Positions 6,117 to 10,973 of a stretch of DNA of 10,973 nt are shown here, one piece after another; the stretch's first letter is position 1, and each line of letters opens with the position of its first letter. The notes under the pieces are model-generated. The model had not been told where the DNA came from, ran no database searches, and was given only the letters and a program-made list of their open reading frames with translations. This DNA comes from Oscillospiraceae bacterium (lineage in GTDB: Bacteria > Bacillota > Clostridia > Saccharofermentanales > Saccharofermentanaceae). Location: contig CADCQX010000187.1 in assembly GCA_902803695.1 (NCBI GenBank), positions 1 through 10,973 of the forward strand, given 5' to 3'. A program made the position numbers and the translations under genes.

Positions 6117-8159
6117 ATGAGAAACGTCTACTTCAAGATAGCCGTCAACGCGATCTCCAAGAAAAGGATCGTATATATACCGTATATTTTCTCCACAGCC
6201 ATCATGGGTATGGTCCTGTATATCCTTATCTCGCTTTCATTAGACCAGGATACCTCTGCCATGTTCGGCGGACACTCCCTGGCAATTCTCTCAAAGATCG
6301 GATCGATAGTATTCTTTATCCTGTCGATGATCTTCAACATCTACATAAGCTTTTTCGTAACCCGTGGCAGAAATAAGGAGTATGCCGTCCTGAATGTCCT
6401 CGGCATGGAGAAAAAGCATCTTCTTAAGATCATATTTATCGAAAACATTATCCTCTCCATCGCAGGCTCCGGTATTGGCATAGCAGGCGGCGTTGTCTTC
6501 TATAAACTGATACAGCTGGCACTTATCAAATATATGGGCGGCGAGATAAACTACAGGCTCACATTCAGCTTTACGGCCGTATTGATAGTGCTCGCTTCAT
6601 ACGTCCTCGTATATGCGATCATCTCCGTGATACAGATAATCATGCTTTACGTCATGAAAACGGTCGATTATATGAAATCCGGATCAAGAGGCGAGAAGAA
6701 GGGAAAACTCTATCTCCTGTTTGCATTCCTCGGAGTTGCGATCCTCGTACTTGCATATAAGCTCGAGTCGTCCATCCCTCCGGATCTCAGGATCAGAACG
6801 TTTATGGGCGATACCACGAAGAAGTTTATATTTGCTTCATTGCTGATCGTAACTGCCACATATCTGATATTTGTATTCGGAAGTGTAGCCGTTCTTTCTT
6901 CTATCAAGAAACTCAAATTATTCTTTTATCGAAAACTCAATTTCATCAACATCTCGACTCTTGCCTATAGGATGCGAAGGAGCGCGATCGGTCTTGGAAC
7001 CATCTGTATCCTTTCAACCCTGGCGATCATTCTTACTGCTGCGCTTCTTACTTTCGTTACCTCTGCTGATGATTATCTCGCGACGATCGTTCCCGAATCA
7101 TTTATGTTCGAGGCAACAGATGATGAAGGTACGGAAAGTATCATGTCATACCTGAACACCTATACGGGAAATTCCAGTAAGACACAGGGAGTTTATGATG
7201 CGCTTCCGCTATTGATACGCATGCAGTCAGGTCGAATGATCGAGAACGCCGCCGTAAAGTCGGCAGTCGAAATGGGAATTGTCTATATTATCGATGAGGC
7301 CTCATACTCAACTCTTACCGATTATGATCCTGACATAGCAAACAACGAATTCGGTCTTGTCTCCAATGAGAAGATTAATACTTTCCATGATATGGACGGA
7401 GTAGAACATAATCTTGTTAAGCTTGATTCATCTCCTAAGCTGGTATCCGTATACGGAAACGGAAATCTTCTTGTTTATCCGGGCGATATAGATATGCTCC
7501 TGGATTTTTATCTTTACAATGACATCAGATATGTTTCGGTTATAAACGGAGGCGACACGAATCTCTGGATAGATAAAGAAAGGCTCGCTGAAGAGAAAGA
7601 AACTTTCAGAGAAGAATTCAAGAGAACCACGATATATATAGTCGATGTTGACGGCTCTTATGAGGCTCAGTACCAGGCTTATATGGAAGTATCCGGTATC
7701 GTCGGAGTATCAAATACTTCTTCTTCTACTGCAGAGGCCATGGAGTTTATCGGTCTGTACAAAGGTCTGACTTTCCTTTGTACCATAATCCTGTTTTTGT
7801 TTATCGTAATGGTTTCCGTTACTCTGTACTACAAGAATCTCTTTGAAGGTATCGAAGATGCCTCCAATTATGAGGTCATGCGAAAACTCGGTATGGATGA
7901 CAAACTGATCAACAGGACCGTTTACATTCAGATGACTTTTTCTCTCATCCTTCCGATCGCTCTTGCCGCATTCCACGCTCTTTTCAGCGAGCGATACGTA
8001 ATAGGCGTTATAAAGACCGTAAACCCGTACGTTCAAAGATCTTTCCAGTACCTTACCGTCTTTTCGACGATCGTTGCCATCGTGCTCTATTTCTTCATAG
8101 GTGTCCTCGCATCCAGAACATACATCAAGATCGTCAAAGGCCAGAAAAAGGAAGATTGA
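6117..8159 (+). CDS. FtsX-domain ABC permease, BceB-like
   Basis: A 680-residue membrane protein with ten predicted helices (about 19-41, 58-82, 105-132, 150-178, 198-215, 237-260, 290-314, 549-571, 604-626 and 643-665) and a large extracellular domain of about 230 residues between helices 7 and 8. This topology defines BceB-type permeases. FtsX-like segments appear twice: GRNKEYAVLNVLGMEKKHLLK after helix 2 and NYEVMRKLGMDDKLINR after helix 8. ATG 6117 abuts the TAA of the ATPase gene and is preceded by GGAAG within it. Family knowledge says this protein recognises lipid-cycle intermediate and peptide-drug complexes and forms the sensory unit with the BceS-type kinase. Drug specificity lies in the extracellular domain, which is highly variable, so the ligand cannot be read here. 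No terminator is seen after it. Confidence 0.93.
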   Translation: MRNVYFKIAVNAISKKRIVYIPYIFSTAIMGMVLYILISLSLDQDTSAMFGGHSLAILSKIGSIVFFILSMIFNIYISFFVTRGRNKEYAVLNVLGMEKKHLLKIIFIENIILSIAGSGIGIAGGVVFYKLIQLALIKYMGGEINYRLTFSFTAVLIVLASYVLVYAIISVIQIIMLYVMKTVDYMKSGSRGEKKGKLYLLFAFLGVAILVLAYKLESSIPPDLRIRTFMGDTTKKFIFASLLIVTATYLIFVFGSVAVLSSIKKLKLFFYRKLNFINISTLAYRMRRSAIGLGTICILSTLAIILTAALLTFVTSADDYLATIVPESFMFEATDDEGTESIMSYLNTYTGNSSKTQGVYDALPLLIRMQSGRMIENAAVKSAVEMGIVYIIDEASYSTLTDYDPDIANNEFGLVSNEKINTFHDMDGVEHNLVKLDSSPKLVSVYGNGNLLVYPGDIDMLLDFYLYNDIRYVSVINGGDTNLWIDKERLAEEKETFREEFKRTTIYIVDVDGSYEAQYQAYMEVSGIVGVSNTSSSTAEAMEFIGLYKGLTFLCTIILFLFIVMVSVTLYYKNLFEGIEDASNYEVMRKLGMDDKLINRTVYIQMTFSLILPIALAAFHALFSERYVIGVIKTVNPYVQRSFQYLTVFSTIVAIVLYFFIGVLASRTYIKIVKGQKKED

Positions 8160-8186
8160 TTTGCTTTCATCTCGAAAACAGCCTAT

Positions 8187-8192
8187 TATAAT
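8187..8192 (+). promoter_or_regulatory. Possible -10 box for the ClC gene
   Basis: A perfect TATAAT lies in the 64-base gap after the permease gene, 31 bases before the ClC start, but no good -35 hexamer is seen at 16-18 bases. Readthrough from the transporter operon is an alternative because no terminator separates them. Confidence 0.4.
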
Positions 8193-8223
8193 ATATTGAT
8201 TCACATATTTAAGGACGGGTGTT

Positions 8224-9489
8224 ATGTCTTTCAAGGATGATGCAAAAAAAGAAGGGAAGACCCTGTTAACAGGTTTTATCTCTCTTGCCAAATGGTTGGT
8301 CTTAGCAAGTTTTACGGGAGTGATCGTAGGCTTGGTCGGCGTACTCATGGTCAAGGGTATCGACTTTGCGACAAACCTTCGAATCGAGCATCCGTTCATC
8401 CTATATTTCATGCCGGTAGCAGGACTTGCCTGCGTATTCCTTTATCAGATAGCAGGAAAAGATAAAGACAGCGGAACCAATGTTGTCCTGGAAGCTATAA
8501 GGAGCAAGGAACAGATAAAGTTCAGGACTGCTCCTCTGATTATAATTTCAACTATCCTTACACATCTTGTGGGAGGATCTTCAGGAAGGGAAGGAGCTGC
8601 ACTGCAGTTCGGAGGCTCTCTCGGAGAATCCATAAGCAGAGTATTCAGGTTTAAGGAAAAAGACAGGATAACGCTTATCATGTGCGGTATGTCCGCTGCA
8701 TTCTCGGCAGTATTCGGTGTTCCTCTTGCAGCTGTATTTTTCCCTATGGCAGTTGCAAGTGTCGGTGTCATGTATTACTCCGCCTTGGTTCCTTGCGTAG
8801 TATCTTCTCTTGTGGCACATGAAGTCGCATTATTCTGCGGAGTAAATGCTCACCAGTATATACTTCCGGATATCGGTTCATTCACTATCAAGGGAGTTAT
8901 CGTTACTGTTATCCTTGCAGTTTTAAGTGCTCTTTTAAGTATCGTTTTCTGTCAGGCGCTTCATTCCACTCATCACGGACTTGATAAGCTCATCAAGAAC
9001 AAGTATCTGAGAGTCCTTATCGGAAGTGCTGTCCTTATCGGACTTACTTTGATATTCGGTACGGATTATAACGGTGTAGGCGGATCGGTTATAGTAAGAG
9101 CGGTTGAAACAGGTGAAGCGGTTCCTTATGCATTCATCCTTAAGATCGTCTTTACGGTCATAACATTAAGCATCGGTTTTAAGGGTGGCGAGATCGTGCC
9201 GTCATTCTTTGTCGGAGCAACATTCGGCGCAGCCTTCGGACATCTTGTGGGATTTAGTCCTGAATTCTGTGCATCCTTAGGACTTGTCGGAGTCTTCTGC
9301 GGCGTAACGAACTGTCCTTTGGCTTCGCTCATTATCGCATGCGAGATGTTCTCGTTTACCAAGGCACCGTATTATCTTATCGTCGTTGCGATCACATATC
9401 TTATCTCAGGCTACAAGAGTATCTATACATCCCAGAAGATAATGTACTCAAAGACAGAGCCTACATTCCTCAACAGGGATTCTGAATAA
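8224..9489 (+). CDS. ClC-family anion channel/antiporter with altered motifs
   Basis: A 421-residue integral membrane protein of the ClC family, at the usual bacterial length without C-terminal CBS domains. AAGGA at 8211-8215 supports ATG 8224. Family motifs are SSGREGAALQFGG with the gating glutamate E123, SAVFGVPLAAVFF at 161-173, KGGEIVPSFFVGATFG at 320-335, and CGVTNCPLASLI near 359-370. Three features differ from the classical pattern. The GSGIP selectivity motif is replaced by KDSGTN (81-86), GREGP is GREGA, and the inner proton-pathway glutamate position after helix H is alanine or valine (A176/V177). These suggest changed ion choice or coupling. No fluoride riboswitch is visible upstream. 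It is convergent with the GH43 gene. Transport of chloride is the default guess; the actual anion is uncertain. Confidence 0.88.
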   Translation: MSFKDDAKKEGKTLLTGFISLAKWLVLASFTGVIVGLVGVLMVKGIDFATNLRIEHPFILYFMPVAGLACVFLYQIAGKDKDSGTNVVLEAIRSKEQIKFRTAPLIIISTILTHLVGGSSGREGAALQFGGSLGESISRVFRFKEKDRITLIMCGMSAAFSAVFGVPLAAVFFPMAVASVGVMYYSALVPCVVSSLVAHEVALFCGVNAHQYILPDIGSFTIKGVIVTVILAVLSALLSIVFCQALHSTHHGLDKLIKNKYLRVLIGSAVLIGLTLIFGTDYNGVGGSVIVRAVETGEAVPYAFILKIVFTVITLSIGFKGGEIVPSFFVGATFGAAFGHLVGFSPEFCASLGLVGVFCGVTNCPLASLIIACEMFSFTKAPYYLIVVAITYLISGYKSIYTSQKIMYSKTEPTFLNRDSE

Positions 9490-9514
9490 CCGTTTCCTCA
9501 TATTATTTCCAGAC

Positions 9515-9543
9515 AGAAAGAAACTCCTAATAAATTAGGAGTT
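9515..9543 (-). terminator. Terminator hairpin between ClC and GH43 genes
   Basis: AACTCCTAAT (9522-9531) and ATTAGGAGTT (9534-9543) form a perfect 10-bp dyad. On the minus strand the stem is followed by TCTTTCTG, which suits the end of the GH43 transcript. On the plus strand the following CCTTAGGG is a poor T-tract, so use by the ClC gene is less certain. Confidence 0.6.
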
Positions 9544-9583
9544 CCTTAGGGCAAATTATTATGTGAGGCATTTACAAACTAAT

Positions 9584-10585
9584 TTAATTATCGTACGGAT
9601 TCATCGTAATGATCTTTCCGTCTGCGTCATACTTAAGTTCTCTGAACTTGACGCATCTCTTACTGTTGATTCCGCCGGAGAGGGAAGAGTCGTGATAGAA
9701 AAGATACCACTTTCCGTCAACCTCGACGATGGAATGGTGGGTAGTCCAACCGATTACCGGCTCAAGGATCTTACCCTGATATGTGAATGGTCCGAACGGA
9801 CTGTCACTTGTTGCATAAACGATGTAACAGGTTGTACCTGTTGAATATGAGAGATAATACTTACCATTGTACTTGTGCATCCAAGGACCTTCGAAGTATC
9901 TTCTCTTCTCGTCACAAGCCTTGATAGGCTCGCCGTTCTCATCAAGGATCTGTACATGCTTAGGAGCTTCCTTATACTGAAGCATATCATCAGTAAGTTC
10001 TCCGACACATGGACCAAGTGCAGGCTCGTCACCCTTAGGTCCGTCAGAACCAGGGATCATATCAGGATCACCCATTACGAAAGAACCTGTCTGCCACTTC
10101 TCGAGCTGACCGCCCCAAAGACCGCCTGTTACGAGATAAGCACGTCCGTCGTCATCAACGAAGGAGCAAGGATCGATACTGAATGAACCCTTGATTGGCT
10201 CAGCTTCCGGTGTAAACTTTCCACCAGGAGTATCGCTTGTAGCTACTCCGATCCTGAAGATTCCGTCTTTGTCCTTTGCAGGGAAGTAGAGGTAATACTT
10301 GCCGTTCTTGTATGCACAATCAGGTGCCCACATCTGCTTGCTTACCCACGGTACTTCTCTCATGTTAAGGACTTCGCCGCAATCAACAACCTCGGATGAT
10401 ACAGAATCCATCTCCAATACATGATAATCTTCCATTACATACTGATCGCCGTTGTCGTTATCAGTAACTTCAACATTGAGATCATGTGACGGATAAACAT
10501 ATATCTTGCCGTTAAACACGTGAGCTGAAGGATCAGCTGTGTAGATGTGCTTAACTAATGGTTTGTTCTGTTCAGCCTTGCTCAT
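9584..10585 (-). CDS. Glycoside hydrolase family 43 (xylosidase/arabinofuranosidase type), cytosolic
   Basis: A 333-residue enzyme forming a single five-bladed beta-propeller of GH43. The three catalytic acids are visible in the normal order: base D18 in TADPSAHVF, modulator D138 in SIDPCSF and acid E232 in YFEGPWMHKYNGKYYL. H283/H284 in TTHHS fit the conserved metal-binding histidine. Blade repeats carry GK(Y/I/W)Y motifs. There is no signal peptide and no extra beta-sandwich module, so it probably works in the cytosol on imported oligosaccharides such as xylo- or arabino-oligosaccharides. The inverting hydrolysis mechanism is family knowledge; subfamily and substrate are not settled. The start has an AAGGAG ribosome binding site with a suitable gap. 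It stands alone, with its own upstream region full of repeats, and ends near a terminator hairpin shared with the convergent ClC gene. Confidence 0.93.
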   Translation of the reverse strand: MSKAEQNKPLVKHIYTADPSAHVFNGKIYVYPSHDLNVEVTDNDNGDQYVMEDYHVLEMDSVSSEVVDCGEVLNMREVPWVSKQMWAPDCAYKNGKYYLYFPAKDKDGIFRIGVATSDTPGGKFTPEAEPIKGSFSIDPCSFVDDDGRAYLVTGGLWGGQLEKWQTGSFVMGDPDMIPGSDGPKGDEPALGPCVGELTDDMLQYKEAPKHVQILDENGEPIKACDEKRRYFEGPWMHKYNGKYYLSYSTGTTCYIVYATSDSPFGPFTYQGKILEPVIGWTTHHSIVEVDGKWYLFYHDSSLSGGINSKRCVKFRELKYDADGKIITMNPYDN

Positions 10586-10613
10586 AAGGTCTCCTTTTAT
10601 AAAAGCACTACAT

Positions 10614-10650
10614 ATAGATATTAATCTATCACTAGCATATAAATCTTCAA
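10614..10650 (-). promoter_or_regulatory. Possible GH43 promoter with overlapping dyad
   Basis: On the minus strand TTGAAG (10645-10650) and TAGATT (10623-10628) are separated by 16 bases and resemble -35 and -10 boxes. The perfect dyad ATAGAT-ATTA-ATCTAT at 10614-10629 covers the proposed -10 and start region, where a repressor could act. The hexamers are only moderate matches. Confidence 0.3.
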
Positions 10651-10700
10651 GTGAAAATCAGTAAGTTAGCAAGAAGTGTATAAAAATCCGCAATATTTGT

Positions 10701-10749
10701 TTGTTTCGCTCTTGTTTCGCGCATGTTTATTGCTATTTTTGCGTGAAAC
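10701..10749 (-). promoter_or_regulatory. GTTTCGC repeat cluster upstream of the GH43 gene
   Basis: TTGTTTCGC occurs twice on the plus strand (10701-10709 and 10712-10720), exactly 11 bases apart, and a related reverse-oriented copy GCGTGAAAC lies at 10741-10749. Spacing of one helical turn suggests a regulator binding on one face of the DNA, about 115-165 bases upstream of the GH43 start. The regulator is not identified. Confidence 0.4.
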
Positions 10750-10765
10750 GATTTGCGCTAGACGC

Positions 10766-10798
10766 AAAAAAATGAAGGCCACCTGAAAGGCGGCCTTC
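10766..10798 (-). terminator. Strong rho-independent terminator of the GGGtGRT gene
   Basis: On the minus strand GAAGGCCGCC pairs with GGTGGCCTTC around the loop TTTCA, followed by ATTTTTTT. The one imperfect position is a G-U wobble in the minus-strand RNA but an A-C mismatch in the plus-strand RNA, which confirms the direction. It starts 31 bases after the stop codon. Confidence 0.92.
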
Positions 10799-10828
10799 TA
10801 TTATCTATTCAATAAGCATGATCAAAAC

Positions 10829-10973
10829 TTATTTATTCATGCATTCCTCAACTGCAACAGCAACTGCAACGGAAGCACCAACCATAGGGTTGTTACCCAT
10901 ACCGAGGAAGCCCATCATCTCAACGTGAGCAGGAACAGAAGAAGAACCTGCGAACTGAGCGTCAGAGTGCATA
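10829..10973 (-). CDS. GGGtGRT family protein (C-terminal part)
   Basis: The last 47 residues of a protein running off the right edge of the window; the stop codon is at 10829-10831. The residues MHSDAQFAGSSSVPAHVEMM, followed by a GMGNNPMVGASVAVAVAVEE tail, match what I know as the conserved C-terminus of the GGGtGRT protein family, about 330 residues long and common in anaerobic Clostridia. Its function is not established. The sequence is Gly/Ala/Val-rich and highly conserved in my recollection, which suggests a well-expressed core enzyme or binding protein. It is followed by a strong terminator, so it is transcribed separately from the GH43 gene that follows in the same direction. The N-terminal part and the family-naming glycine-rich motif lie outside the window. 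Confidence 0.85.
   Translation of the reverse strand, partial: MHSDAQFAGSSSVPAHVEMMGFLGMGNNPMVGASVAVAVAVEECMNK

Noticed and set aside
2161..8159. Naming the module as bacitracin resistance (bceRSAB)
   Set aside because: Topology and motifs fix the family but not the drug; members respond to many different peptides, so only a Bce-like label is justified.
8160..8223. Fluoride riboswitch before the ClC gene
   Set aside because: The gap is only 64 bases, AT-rich, and shows no GC-rich pseudoknot-type aptamer; nothing supports fluoride specificity by this route.
7710..8411. Long open frame of 233 codons on the minus strand
   Set aside because: It lies antisense across the end of the clear BceB-like permease gene and the start of the ClC gene; its protein has no recognisable domain and looks like a codon-usage shadow.

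Overview
The window looks like a chromosomal segment from an anaerobic, fibre-degrading member of the Clostridia (Bacillota), such as a rumen or gut Lachnospiraceae or Saccharofermentans-like lineage. The evidence is moderate GC content, strong AAGGAG-type ribosome binding sites, a DUF951 protein, a GGGtGRT-family protein, a complete Bce-type intramembrane-sensing module, and carbohydrate-active enzymes (esterase, GH43). The genus cannot be fixed from the sequence alone. No mobile element, tRNA, rRNA or CRISPR array was seen.

Layout. Bases 1-426 hold the C-terminal part of a serine esterase of the esterase D/feruloyl esterase type. Two small genes follow: an unknown two-helix membrane protein (517-984) and a DUF951 protein (989-1195). 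A convergent minus-strand gene (1198-2067) encodes a VOC/glyoxalase-fold domain behind an unrecognised helical domain. Divergent from it is a plus-strand run: OmpR-type response regulator (2161-2832), short BceS-type histidine kinase (2825-3811) and a YbaK-type aminoacyl-tRNA deacylase (3798-4277), all overlapping end to end. After a gap with a likely promoter comes a PHP-type histidinol-phosphatase-like gene (4391-5173) ending in a clear terminator. A 187-bp regulatory region rich in TGTAA/TTACA half-sites then precedes a BceA-type ATPase (5361-6116) and a 10-helix BceB-type permease (6117-8159). A ClC-family anion transporter (8224-9489) follows. It converges on a cytosolic GH43 glycosidase (9584-10585, minus), and the window ends with the C-terminus of a GGGtGRT protein (10829-10973, minus) and its strong terminator.

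How the genes work together. The regulator, kinase, ATPase and permease form a BceRS-BceAB-like cell-envelope stress or antimicrobial-peptide detoxification module, in which the permease and the loop-less kinase normally sense the drug together. Here it is split: the two-component genes lie about 1.5 kb from the transporter genes, with ybaK and the PHP gene between. The region before the transporter carries a site close to the BceR-type operator TNACA-N4-TGTAA, so the two halves are probably reconnected by regulation. The esterase and the GH43 enzyme fit hemicellulose use but are not in one operon here.

Most notable signals: a perfect 12-bp inverted repeat that encloses the RBS and start codon of the 517-984 gene; the clustered operator-like dyads before the BceA gene; a ClC protein with altered signature motifs; an unexplained N-terminal domain on the VOC protein; and an ordered set of repeats upstream of the GH43 gene.
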